A stretch of DNA of 64,000 nucleotides, taken from the NCBI GenBank assembly GCA_003963075.1, contig RXJV01000057.1:1-64000 (forward strand). The letters run 5' to 3'. Positions 28,125 through 36,601 of this stretch are shown here, in pieces. Below the pieces are notes generated by a model. The model was not told where the DNA came from and ran no database searches. It saw only the letters and a list, made by a program, of their open reading frames with translations. Position 1 is the first letter of the stretch; the number at the start of each line of letters is the position of its first letter. Source of the DNA: Burkholderiales bacterium (GTDB lineage Bacteria; Pseudomonadota; Gammaproteobacteria; Burkholderiales; Burkholderiaceae_C). The translations under genes were made by a program, and so were the position numbers.

Positions 28125-29756
28125 ATGCCCGAAAGCCCAGCCACACCGCCAGCGCTCAAGCCCCAGCCCGCCCTGCGCCGCATGTTCGGCCTGCGGCGGG
28201 GTTCGCTGACGACGGCGGTGATGCTGGCACTGCTGCTCGGTCTGCTGTTGCCGACCACCGCGGTGCTGCTCTACGACGGCCAGAAGACCCGCACCACCGC
28301 GATGGAGGACCTCAAGCGCGACCTCGCGCGCGCCACCGAGGTGATGGCGCTGTCGCTGGCCGAGCCGGTCTGGCAGGTCTCTCCCGACCTGGCCGACCCG
28401 ATGGTCAAGGCGCAGATGGACGACCCGCGCTTCGTGTCCGTCGAGGTGGTGGAGCTGGCGTCTTCGGCGCCATTCCTGTCCCAGCAGCGACCCGGCGAGC
28501 GCGGCGACAGCGAGCTGGTGCTGACGCAAACCCGGTCCATCCACCGCGATGGCCGCGAAATCGCCAAGCTGACCGTCAGCATGAGCGCGGCGCCGCTGCT
28601 GCAGGCCCGACAGGCCGAGGTCTGGCGCACGGTCTGGCGCAGCGGCCTGACGCTGACCCTGTCGCTGGTGCTGATCCTGTGGGTGCTGCAACGCTATGTA
28701 CTGAGCCCGATGACCGAGCTGACCGGCGCCGCCGAGGCGCTGGCCGCCGGGCGTCTGGAGCAGCCCCTGCATGTCAGTGGCGCGGATGAAATCGCCCGCG
28801 TCGGCATGGCGATGGAGCGCATGCGCCAGGCCCTGCTGTCGGCCTTCGAGGCCTTGCGCGAGCACAACCTGAACCTGGAGGCGACCGTCGCGCAGCGCAC
28901 GGCCGAACTCACGGCCAGCAACGACGAGCTGTTCCAGGCCCTCGACACGCTGCAGAAGGCGCAGCGCGAACTGGTCGAGTCCGAAAAACTCGCCTCACTC
29001 GGGCGGCTGGTGGCCGGTGTCGCGCATGAGCTCAACACCCCGCTGGGCAATGCGCTGACCGTCGTGTCCGCACTGAGCGACCGCTACAAGCAGCTCGAGG
29101 CCATGCTCGGCGGCACCACGCAGCTGCGGCGCAGCGTGCTGGAGGAGCTCGCACGCGACACGCGCCGGGGCCAGGACATCCTGCAGCGCAATGTGCAGAA
29201 GGCCGCGGACCTGGTGCGTGACTTCAAGCAGGTGGCCATCGACCAGACCGCCGACCGGCGGCGCGAATTCGATCTGGCCAAGGTGGTCGAGGATGTGATG
29301 GTGATGGTCGAACCGAGCTTCAAGCACACGCCCTATGTCATCGACACCGACCTGCACCACGGCCTGATGATGAACAGCTATCCCGGCGCACTGGGCCAGG
29401 TGCTGACCAATCTGCTGATGAACGCACTGCTGCACGCCTTCGAGGGCATGGAGCAGGGTCGGGTGCGGGTTCACTGTGCCCAGGTCAGCGACAGCGAGGC
29501 CGAACTCAGCGTGTCCGATGACGGCCGGGGCATGGACGAGTCGGTACGCCGCCGCATCTTCGACCCCTTCTTCACGACCAAGCTCGGCACGGGCGGCTCG
29601 GGCCTGGGCATGCACATCGTCCACAGCATCGTGACCAATGTGCTGGGTGGCCAGATCGAGGTGCGCTCGTCGGCCGGCCAGGGCACCGAGATGCTGATCC
29701 GGCTGCCCCTGGTCGCACCGCAACGCGGCGCCACCCAGGACAGCCACGCTCACTGA
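28125..29756 (+). CDS. orphan sensor histidine kinase
   Basis: The 543-residue kinase has two membrane helices (about 30-50 and 172-190) around a periplasmic domain of about 120 residues. HAMP and coiled-coil segments follow, then the H-box VAHELNTPLG with H301. The ATPase domain carries NLLMNALLHA, DDGRGMDE and GTGGSGLGMHI. No response regulator is adjacent. The upstream frame is open, but I chose the ATG at 28125. The gene is divergent from a periplasmic binding protein. Confidence 0.87.
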   Translation: MPESPATPPALKPQPALRRMFGLRRGSLTTAVMLALLLGLLLPTTAVLLYDGQKTRTTAMEDLKRDLARATEVMALSLAEPVWQVSPDLADPMVKAQMDDPRFVSVEVVELASSAPFLSQQRPGERGDSELVLTQTRSIHRDGREIAKLTVSMSAAPLLQARQAEVWRTVWRSGLTLTLSLVLILWVLQRYVLSPMTELTGAAEALAAGRLEQPLHVSGADEIARVGMAMERMRQALLSAFEALREHNLNLEATVAQRTAELTASNDELFQALDTLQKAQRELVESEKLASLGRLVAGVAHELNTPLGNALTVVSALSDRYKQLEAMLGGTTQLRRSVLEELARDTRRGQDILQRNVQKAADLVRDFKQVAIDQTADRRREFDLAKVVEDVMVMVEPSFKHTPYVIDTDLHHGLMMNSYPGALGQVLTNLLMNALLHAFEGMEQGRVRVHCAQVSDSEAELSVSDDGRGMDESVRRRIFDPFFTTKLGTGGSGLGMHIVHSIVTNVLGGQIEVRSSAGQGTEMLIRLPLVAPQRGATQDSHAH

Positions 29757-29757
29757 A

Positions 29758-29934
29758 TCATTGCGACGCGGCGGAGGCCGCTGCGGGCGCTGCGGAGGCG
29801 GCGGCGGCAACCGGCTCGGGCGCTGCACCCAGGTCATGCTTCTCGCCGCCCATGTCGACATTGCCGCCGCTCTTCATCAGCACCAACAGCGCCAGGGCCG
29901 CAAAGACGGCGAATCCGACCAACACTTTCCACAT
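29758..29934 (-). CDS. small membrane protein with Ala-rich tail
   Basis: This 58-residue protein has one membrane helix (about 3-20), a KSGGNVDMGGEKHD segment and an alanine-rich tail. It starts with a good AGGAG eight bases before the ATG. It is convergent with the kinase gene, one base apart. Similar short proteins seem familiar from Burkholderiales, but I cannot name a function. Confidence 0.55.
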   Translation of the reverse strand: MWKVLVGFAVFAALALLVLMKSGGNVDMGGEKHDLGAAPEPVAAAASAAPAAASAASQ

Positions 29935-30160
29935 GCTCGGGGCTCCTTGAATTGAGATGCCCGCATTCTGTGGAGCCAGGCTGACGCTCAACTGAAGCGC
30001 AAGGGCTCCAGCGAGTTCTCTGGCCCCTGCCCAATGACGACGCTGCCAGCGCAGCGGCACACCCACGCAAGCCCACGCGCCGGGCTCGCCGGCGCGACTG
30101 GACACGGCCCGGCCAGGTAGACGCAGAGCCGGCCCATCGCGCGGAACTCGCGGGAACAAT

Positions 30161-30185
30161 AAAAAAGGCCGGCACAGGGCCGGCC
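30161..30185 (-). terminator. intrinsic terminator of the MHS transporter gene
   Basis: GGCCGGC and GCCGGCC form a seven-pair stem (30167-30185). On the minus strand it is followed by six Ts (the A-run at 30161-30166). It lies 27 bases past the MHS transporter stop. Confidence 0.85.
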
Positions 30186-30211
30186 CGGTGGGGCATCAGG
30201 CGCCGCGGAAC

Positions 30212-31894
30212 TCAGTCCTTGGCATAGATGTCCTCGTCCTTGGTCTCGCGCACAAACAGCAGACCGATGACGAAGGTCACCGAGGCAATGACGATGGGGT
30301 ACCAGAGGCCGTGATAGATGTTGCCGTTCTGGGCCACCATCGCAAACGTGATCGACGGCAGCAAGCCACCGAACCAGCCGTTGCCGATGTGGTAGGGCAG
30401 GCTCATCGACGTGTAGCGGATGCGGGTCGGGAACATCTCCACGAGCATCGCCGCAATCGGGCCGTAGACCATCGTCACGTAGATCACCAGCACGAACAGG
30501 ATGCCGATGACCATCGGCACGTTGACCTTCGCAGGGTCTGCCTTGGCCGGATAGCCGGCTGCCTTCAAGGCGTCGGACAGTTCCTTCTTGAACGCGGCAA
30601 CCTTCTTCGCACTTTCAGCGTCGTACTTGTAGCCGCCGGCAATGGTGGTCGCCTCCAGCGACGTGACGACCTTGTCACCCACCGCGACCGTCGCCACGGT
30701 GCCGACCGGCGCCTCCCGCGTCTCGTAACTTGCCGACGATTGCGCCAGCGCGCGCTTGGCGATGTCGCACGACGACTTGAAGTCGCCTTCCTTGGCCACC
30801 GGATTGCCCTGGAAACTGCAGGTCGCCGGATCAGCCGTCACCACGATGCGAGCAGTGGCCTGCGCGCGAGCGAGTTCGGGGTTGGCAGCCTCGGTCAGGG
30901 CCTTGAACAGCGGGAAGTAGGTCAATGCCGCCAGCAGCAGGCCGGCCATGATGATCGGCTTGCGACCGATCTTGTCCGACAGCGTCCCGAACACGACGAA
31001 GAACGGCGTGCCAAGGATCAGCGAGACCGCGACCCAGATGTTGGCATCGGACAAGTCTGCCTTCAGCACGTTCGTGAGGAAGAACAGCGCATAGAACTGG
31101 CCCGTGTACCAGACGACGCCCTGACCGGCGACGAGGCCGAAGAGCGCCAGCAGCACGATCTTGAGGTTCTTCCACTGCCCGAACGATTCAGACAGCGGCG
31201 CCTTGGACGTCTTGCCCTCGGCCTTCATTTTCTGGAACGCCGGCGATTCGTTCATGGAGAGACGAATCCAGACCGAAATCCCGAGCAGCAGGATGGACAC
31301 CAGGAAGGGCACGCGCCAGCCCCAATCGCCGAAGTCCTTTTCGCCAATGGCGGTGCGCACACCCAGAATCACCATCAGTGACAGGAACAGCCCGAGCGTC
31401 GCAGTGGTCTGGATCCAAGAGGTGTAGGCACCCCGCTTGCCGTGTGGCGCATGCTCGGCCACATAGGTGGCCGCGCCGCCGTATTCGCCGCCCAGCGCCA
31501 GACCCTGCAGCAACCGCAGACTGACGAGGATCACGGGCGCTGCCGCTCCGATCGTGGCGTAAGTGGGCAGCACACCGACGATGAAGGTCGACAGGCCCAT
31601 GATAAGGATCGTCACCAGGAAGGTGTACTTACGGCCGATCATGTCGCCCAGGCGGCCGAACACCAGGGCGCCGAAGGGTCGAACGATGAAGCCGGCGGCG
31701 AAGGCCAGCAGCGTCGCAATGAAGCCGGCTTGCGGGTCCAATCCCGAAAAGAAGGCCTTGTTGATGACGGGCGCCAGCGTGCCGTAGAGGTAGAAGTCGT
31801 ACCACTCGAACACCGTGCCGAGGGACGAAGCGAAGATGACCTTCTTTTCGCCCGCTGTCATCGGCGCGGCGGCCGTCGAAGTCGCAGTTGCCAT
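30212..31894 (-). CDS. MHS-family MFS transporter with long periplasmic insertion
   Basis: The 560-residue protein has about 12 membrane helices and metabolite:H+ symporter motifs such as FEWYDFYLYGTLAP, RPFGALVFGRLGDMIGRK, LLQGLALGGEYGGAA and DKIGRKP. A non-membrane insertion of about 120 residues with two cysteines lies after TM8 or so. Longer family members often carry this. The substrate is unknown. The ATG at 31894 follows GGAGA. It ends in an intrinsic terminator. Confidence 0.85.
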   Translation of the reverse strand: MATATSTAAAPMTAGEKKVIFASSLGTVFEWYDFYLYGTLAPVINKAFFSGLDPQAGFIATLLAFAAGFIVRPFGALVFGRLGDMIGRKYTFLVTILIMGLSTFIVGVLPTYATIGAAAPVILVSLRLLQGLALGGEYGGAATYVAEHAPHGKRGAYTSWIQTTATLGLFLSLMVILGVRTAIGEKDFGDWGWRVPFLVSILLLGISVWIRLSMNESPAFQKMKAEGKTSKAPLSESFGQWKNLKIVLLALFGLVAGQGVVWYTGQFYALFFLTNVLKADLSDANIWVAVSLILGTPFFVVFGTLSDKIGRKPIIMAGLLLAALTYFPLFKALTEAANPELARAQATARIVVTADPATCSFQGNPVAKEGDFKSSCDIAKRALAQSSASYETREAPVGTVATVAVGDKVVTSLEATTIAGGYKYDAESAKKVAAFKKELSDALKAAGYPAKADPAKVNVPMVIGILFVLVIYVTMVYGPIAAMLVEMFPTRIRYTSMSLPYHIGNGWFGGLLPSITFAMVAQNGNIYHGLWYPIVIASVTFVIGLLFVRETKDEDIYAKD

Positions 31895-32126
31895 GAAATG
31901 TCTCCGGTCAGTTGTCGGGCCGCCCCAGAGGCTTCCCTTGCCGTGACTATTCACACGACCTCTGACCCCGTTCTGACGCGAGTCTGAATCGACGCTGACA
32001 AACCCCGCAGGAACCCTTGGTCAGCATTTCTCAATGCGAGAACCGATGCCGGTGGCGGGTAAATCCCGAGCCGCTTCCGGTGAGCGCCCTCGGCGCCGAC
32101 GGCCGGGTTGAGGCGCGCAATCTGCC

Positions 32127-32786
32127 TCAGTGCTTGCGGGTGATCCCCGGCCGCGGCTGCGCGGCCGATTCCCAGACACCGCTGCGAAACCAAGGGTCGC
32201 CGTCCAGCGCGGCGCGCAGCATCGGCAAGGCGTCCTGCCCCCAGAACAGCCGGCCGTCGAGTTCGACGGTGGGCACCCCGAACACGCCCAGTCCCAGGGC
32301 GACCTCGGTCTCGGTGCGCAGCCGCTGCTTGACCGGTTCGCCCAGCGGGTCTTGCACTGGCGCGAGGCGCTGGGTCAGCTCGGCCACGCGAACCGGGTCG
32401 ACCGCGTCGGCACCGGCGCCGCGCCAGACGTGGTGGAAGAGCTGCTCCACGACCCAGCGCCCCGGCGTGTCACCGGGCAGCCCCTCCGGCGCCGCGCAGG
32501 CCCAGGCCAGGCGCAGCAGGGGCAGCGGGTTGAAGGGATGCTGGGCCGGCGGGTCCAGCACCACCCCTTGCACGTGGGCCAGCCAGGCCACCTGGCGGAA
32601 GGTCCAGCGCCGCTTGGCCTCGATCTCGGCCGGGCCCTTCTGGCCGAGGGCCTGCAGCAGCGCCGCGAACAGGATGGGCCGGTACACCACCTCGACGCTG
32701 TGACCGGCCAAGGCCTCGGGCAAGGCCTCGAAAGCGAGGGCCGCGTACGGCGAGATCGGGTCGAAGTAGAAGCTCAGCCGCTTCAT
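32127..32786 (-). CDS. 2-hydroxychromene-2-carboxylate isomerase-like (DsbA/GST-kappa fold)
   Basis: The 219-residue protein matches 2-hydroxychromene-2-carboxylate isomerases: YFDPISPYAALAFEAL at the start, YRPILFAALL, and GVFGVPTVELDGRLFWGQDAL near the end. These are glutathione-using enzymes of aromatic (naphthalene-type) degradation, but many members act elsewhere, and no aromatic pathway genes are nearby. It overlaps the DUF1289 gene by four bases and has AGGAG upstream. Confidence 0.85.
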   Translation of the reverse strand: MKRLSFYFDPISPYAALAFEALPEALAGHSVEVVYRPILFAALLQALGQKGPAEIEAKRRWTFRQVAWLAHVQGVVLDPPAQHPFNPLPLLRLAWACAAPEGLPGDTPGRWVVEQLFHHVWRGAGADAVDPVRVAELTQRLAPVQDPLGEPVKQRLRTETEVALGLGVFGVPTVELDGRLFWGQDALPMLRAALDGDPWFRSGVWESAAQPRPGITRKH

Positions 32787-33010
32787 CGCTCCTGCTCCTG
32801 TGGCGGGCGTCCGGCCTCCAGCCAGCGCCCGGCCCGCTGCAGCACCAGCCGGCGCTCCGGCAGCCTTGCCAGCACCTGCCGCTGCACCGCCTCGGGCGCG
32901 CTGCCCCAACCGGCAATCTCGTTCAGGCTGCGCGCGCAGCCACGGCACCAGCCGCTGGCCGCGTCCATCTCGCAGACATTCACGCAGGGTGAGGGTACGG
33001 TCGTCGTCAT
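32783..33010 (-). CDS. DUF1289 protein
   Basis: This 75-residue protein has the DUF1289 cysteine pattern CVNVCEMDAASGWCRGCARS, four closely spaced cysteines that may bind metal or an Fe-S cluster, then a conserved basic helix. Function unknown. It overlaps the isomerase gene downstream and the YbaK-like gene upstream by four bases each, so all three are one operon. Confidence 0.8.
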   Translation of the reverse strand: MTTTVPSPCVNVCEMDAASGWCRGCARSLNEIAGWGSAPEAVQRQVLARLPERRLVLQRAGRWLEAGRPPQEQER

Positions 33011-33510
33011 GCCTGCACCAGATCCAGCACCGGCGCGCCGGTCAGCGCCACCAACTCGTCCGGCGTCAGCTTGAACACGCCGTTTGGATGCCCCGCGGCG
33101 GCCCAGATGATGTCGAAGCGGAACAGCTCGCGGTCGATGAACAGCGCCGGCGGCCCCAGGCCCTCGCTCGGCCCGAAGCCGGCCGGCGACACGCCGCCAA
33201 TCGAGAAGCCGGTGCGCGACTTGACGAAGTCGGCATCCGCGCGGCCCAGGGGTCCGGTATGGGCGCGCAGCTTGGCCTCGTCCACGCGCTTGTCTCCGGA
33301 GGTGACGACCAGCACCGCCGCATCATCGGCCTTGCGGCGGAAGACGACCGACTTGGCGATCTGGCCGAGCGTGACGCCGAGCGCATCGGCGGCCTCCTGG
33401 GCCGTGCGAGCCGCCACGTCGAGCCACAGCGGCGGGTGCGGATGGGCCGCGGCCTGGAGCGCGGCGGTCACGCGCTGAAAGCCCTCGGAGCGGATGTCGG
33501 AATCAGCCAT
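33007..33510 (-). CDS. YbaK/EbsC-family aminoacyl-tRNA deacylase-like
   Basis: This 167-residue protein matches the YbaK/ProX editing fold: QIAKSVVFRR, AVLVVTSGD, VDEAKLRA, then the TGFSIGGVSPAGF glycine motif and FIDREL. Members remove wrongly attached amino acids, such as Ala or Cys on tRNA(Pro). The start is uncertain: ATG at 33510 or three codons upstream at 33519. Confidence 0.85.
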   Translation of the reverse strand: MADSDIRSEGFQRVTAALQAAAHPHPPLWLDVAARTAQEAADALGVTLGQIAKSVVFRRKADDAAVLVVTSGDKRVDEAKLRAHTGPLGRADADFVKSRTGFSIGGVSPAGFGPSEGLGPPALFIDRELFRFDIIWAAAGHPNGVFKLTPDELVALTGAPVLDLVQA

Positions 33511-33574
33511 GGCCGGCATTGTGGCCTGCGGCAGCAATGCCCGGCCCGCATGGGCTCACCGGTTCAGGCCCCGG

Positions 33575-34795
33575 TCAGCGCGACAGCAGTGCGGCAACCT
33601 CGGATGCCGACAGCGCGGCAAGCGGGGTGCACAGGGGGTTGGCCACCCGCACCGGCACCACATCCAGGCAGGCGTCGAGCACCGTGTCGTCTTCGCCGCC
33701 GGGCTGCACGCCGCTCCAGCCCCGCAGGCCGGCGGTGCGACGCAGCCGGAACTCGAAGCCCAGATCGGGCGCCGGCTCGTCCGGCAGCGGCGGCAGACGA
33801 CAGGCCAGGCCGCGCACCTCGTCCTGAGGGCCATGCAGCAGCTGCCGCATCGCCGCGAGCAGGCAGCCCTCACCGAGCATGTCGAGGAAGTAGCGCGGCG
33901 ACGGCAGCACCGGCCGAAAGCCCGCGGCCGCCGGCATGATGCCCGGCTGCGACTGTTTGCGCAGCGACGGCGTTGTCACGCCGCGGTCCAGGTCGTGGGT
34001 GTCGCCCGCAGCCAGGTAGGACAGCCGGGCGCCGCGCAGGTTGAACGCCGGCAGGCTGGCATCGGCCGCGGCGTCCGTCAGGTCCACCAGCACCGCACCG
34101 CTGCCGCCGATGACCTCCACGCTCGCGCCGCGGATCACGACCGCCGCGTTCTCGTCGATGCCCAGGCCGCGGCGGCAGCCCAGCGCGCGCAGGGCCGGCA
34201 GCATGCGGCCGATGCGGCCCCGCTTGAGGAAATGCTGGTCGATCAGCAGGCCCGGCGCCGTGAACCCGAGACCGTGGTCGTACTCCTGCCCGGCGCGCCA
34301 CTGGCCCTTGAGCACGGCCAGGTTGTCCATCGCATCGCGGAACATCATCTGGCTCATCGCCGCCGCGCCGGCACTGGTGCCGCCGACGACCCCACCGGCG
34401 GCGAACACGGCGCGGATCGCCGCCAGCATGGCCGTCTCACGGCCGCCGGGCTGCAGGGTGTCGACGATGTATTCCTGCGCGCCGCCGGAGAAGAACACCG
34501 CGCGGCAGGCGGCAACGCGGGCGATCAGTGCCGGGTCATGGAGCCTGGACTGCAGGTCGGTGCCTTCCAGATGAGGCGCAATCGGGATCACCTCGGTATG
34601 CGCGCCGCAGCCGCTCAGGGCCGCGACGATCTGGGCGGCGATGCGCTCGGGCTCATAGGCCGCGGTCGGGAAGACCGCGATGCGCGCGCCGGCGCCGCCG
34701 GCCTCGTCGACGAGGCGTTGCCAGACGGCGTCACTGTCCGGCCTGAGAGCGCCGCCGATCAGGAAGACCGTGCCGGCAGATGGGTTGGAGGTCAA
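33575..34795 (-). CDS. cyanophycinase-family peptidase (S51), cytosolic
   Basis: The 406-residue protein is a cyanophycinase-type serine peptidase without a signal peptide. The nucleophile is S141 in GGTSAGAA, and the DQHFLKRGR and GLGIDENAA motifs of the family are present. Cyanophycinases cut cyanophycin, a polymer of aspartate and arginine, to beta-Asp-Arg dipeptides. A C-terminal extension of about 130 residues goes beyond the minimal fold and is shared with the neighbour at 34957. The start is a TTG, as no in-frame ATG fits. No cyanophycin synthetase (cphA) is in the window. Confidence 0.83.
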   Translation of the reverse strand: MTSNPSAGTVFLIGGALRPDSDAVWQRLVDEAGGAGARIAVFPTAAYEPERIAAQIVAALSGCGAHTEVIPIAPHLEGTDLQSRLHDPALIARVAACRAVFFSGGAQEYIVDTLQPGGRETAMLAAIRAVFAAGGVVGGTSAGAAAMSQMMFRDAMDNLAVLKGQWRAGQEYDHGLGFTAPGLLIDQHFLKRGRIGRMLPALRALGCRRGLGIDENAAVVIRGASVEVIGGSGAVLVDLTDAAADASLPAFNLRGARLSYLAAGDTHDLDRGVTTPSLRKQSQPGIMPAAAGFRPVLPSPRYFLDMLGEGCLLAAMRQLLHGPQDEVRGLACRLPPLPDEPAPDLGFEFRLRRTAGLRGWSGVQPGGEDDTVLDACLDVVPVRVANPLCTPLAALSASEVAALLSR

Positions 34796-34808
34796 GTGGG
34801 GTCATGGG

Positions 34809-34828
34809 GCCCGGCCAGCCGGCCGGGC
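34809..34828. repeat. 8-bp hairpin between the two cyanophycinase genes
   Basis: GCCCGGCC and GGCCGGGC pair across an AGCC loop. There is no T-tract, so this is a weak terminator or processing site candidate. The rest of this 160-base gap holds no gene. Confidence 0.35.
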
Positions 34829-34931
34829 GCGAGACGTTCAGCAGAAGTCATCTTGACAGCTTGGCACCGACCGGCCCACCGGGTTGCACCGGACCCAGCG
34901 CAGGCGCAGGGCTCTCGGCGGCCGGCGGGCT

Positions 34932-34956
34932 GCGGCGCGGCGCGGCGCGGCGCGGC
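34932..34956. repeat. GCGGC simple tandem repeat, five units
   Basis: Five perfect copies of GCGGC lie directly after the stop codon of the exported cyanophycinase gene. Copy number may vary by slippage, but they are outside coding sequence. Confidence 0.7.
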
Positions 34957-36429
34957 TCAGCGTGGTTCGGAGGCGGCCGGCGCAGCCGCCTCGGCTGTGG
35001 CGGGATCGCGGGGCGGCGCCCAGCCGCCGTAGAGCGGCATCGGCAGGCGCACCGGACTGACGTCGAGGTAGAGATTGGCCACCGTGAACTGCTCGGCATC
35101 AAACTCGTCGGTGCTCCAGCCCAGCGAGTCCAGACCCTTGTAGAGCCGGAACAGAAAGCCCAGCTCGGCCAGCGGATCGTTGGCCCGCGGCAGCACGTCG
35201 AAGGCCAGGCCCTTGACCTCGCGCCGCGTGCTGTCGATCAGCCGGATCATCGCGTTGGAGATCGTCGAGTCGCCCAGCATGTCGAGATGGAAGACGTCAT
35301 CGGTGTAGTAGGGCTTGAAGTTGGGGGACTCGGCATCGTGCAGCTCGCCACGCAGCTTGGGCGGCGACGGCGAGGTCGAGCGCGCGCGCAGGTGGTAGCG
35401 GTCGCCATGCTCCAGATAGGACAGCCGGGCCCCCCGCACATTGAAGGCGCCCAGCGCCGGGTCGGTCTTGGCCTCGGTGAGGTCCACGATCAGGGCGCCG
35501 CGTGCACCGACGATCTCGATTTCATCGCCGCGGATCACCGCCGCCGTGTTTTCGTCGACGCCCAGGCCGATCTTGTATCCCTTGGCCATCATCAACGGGA
35601 TCATCCGGCCGAAGCGGCCGCGCTTCAGGAAATGCTGGTCGACGAACAGTTTGGGGCCGACGAATCCCAGCCCGCGGCCGATCTGCTTGCCGTCGGCGAA
35701 GCGGCCTTTCAGGATGTCGATGATGCTGGGGCCGTCGCGCACCATCACCGCGCTCATGATGGCCGCGCCCGCCGAGGTCCCGGCCACGACGCCGCCCTTG
35801 CGATAGACCTCCCAGATCGCATCCAGCATCGGCGTGCTCTGCCCGCCGGGCTGCAGCACGTCGACGATGCGTTCCTGGGCACCGCCGGTGAAGAACACGC
35901 CCCGCGCCGCCCTGACCTTGGCGATCAGCGCCGGGTCGCGGACCACCTTGTTCAGGTCCACCCACTGGAACTTGGGCGCCACCGGCAAGGCCTCGGCCAC
36001 CGCGCCGCGCCGCTGCAGCAGCTCGACCACCTGCTTGGCGCTCGCCTCGGGGTCCTCGCTGGCCGTCGCGAACACGACGAAGCGTGCGCCCTTGCCGCCC
36101 GCCAGTTGCACGACGCGCTGCCAGACCTCGTCGTTGTCGGCCTTGAGCGCACCGCCAATGGGAATGGCATAGCCGCGAATTGCAGGCTCGGCCTCGGCTG
36201 TCGGGGCCACGGGAGCCGGCACCGATGCAGCCGGCGCCGGGGCGGCGGCCGGCTTGGGCGCCGCCGGGCCACGCGGGGCCGAGGCCGGTGCGGACGGCCG
36301 GAACAGGCGCAGGCCCTGCGGCGCACTCGCTGCGGTCGGTGCCAGCGGCGCCGCCGGTGGGGCCGACTCCGCAGCCGACATCACAGCCACGCCGATGGCC
36401 AGTCCCAGCGCCCAATTCCAAACGCCCAT
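34957..36429 (-). CDS. cyanophycinase-family peptidase (S51), exported
   Basis: The 490-residue protein has a signal peptide-like start (MGVWNWALGLAIGVAVMSAA) and a proline/alanine-rich linker of about 80 residues. A cyanophycinase domain follows, with GTSAGAA, DQHFLKRGR and GLGVDENTA. It shares many blocks with the 33575 gene, including FNVRGARLSYL and the C-terminal HLDMLGD region, so the pair look like a tandem duplication. Export suggests action on an extracellular or periplasmic polymer. The start has AAGGA. Confidence 0.83.
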   Translation of the reverse strand: MGVWNWALGLAIGVAVMSAAESAPPAAPLAPTAASAPQGLRLFRPSAPASAPRGPAAPKPAAAPAPAASVPAPVAPTAEAEPAIRGYAIPIGGALKADNDEVWQRVVQLAGGKGARFVVFATASEDPEASAKQVVELLQRRGAVAEALPVAPKFQWVDLNKVVRDPALIAKVRAARGVFFTGGAQERIVDVLQPGGQSTPMLDAIWEVYRKGGVVAGTSAGAAIMSAVMVRDGPSIIDILKGRFADGKQIGRGLGFVGPKLFVDQHFLKRGRFGRMIPLMMAKGYKIGLGVDENTAAVIRGDEIEIVGARGALIVDLTEAKTDPALGAFNVRGARLSYLEHGDRYHLRARSTSPSPPKLRGELHDAESPNFKPYYTDDVFHLDMLGDSTISNAMIRLIDSTRREVKGLAFDVLPRANDPLAELGFLFRLYKGLDSLGWSTDEFDAEQFTVANLYLDVSPVRLPMPLYGGWAPPRDPATAEAAAPAASEPR

Positions 36430-36497
36430 GCCTTGTCCTTTGCAAAACAGAGCGCGGATGATGACAGAGGCCGGCGACAGGGTTTGTCCCGATTCGA

Positions 36498-36507
36498 ACG
36501 GTACCGT
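36498..36507. promoter_or_regulatory. palindrome ACGGTACCGT in divergent promoter region
   Basis: This perfect 10-bp palindrome lies in the 172-base gap between the exported cyanophycinase gene and the TonB-dependent receptor gene, about 70 bases before one and 95 bases before the other. It could be an operator for co-control of both, but no regulator gene is nearby and the site is short. Confidence 0.3.
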
Positions 36508-36601
36508 GCGTGGCGCGCACGAGACGAAAGCCGCGCTGCGGCCCACGACAAGCCAAGGCCATGCCTAGACTCGGCCGGACCATGTCCAGGGAGCTTCACG
36601 G

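Noticed and set aside
31951-32193. 80-residue open frame between the MHS transporter and isomerase genes
   Set aside because: No ribosome binding site or recognisable features; the gap reads as non-coding.
33575-36429. cyanophycin biosynthesis cluster
   Set aside because: No cyanophycin synthetase is present; only degradative-type peptidases are seen.
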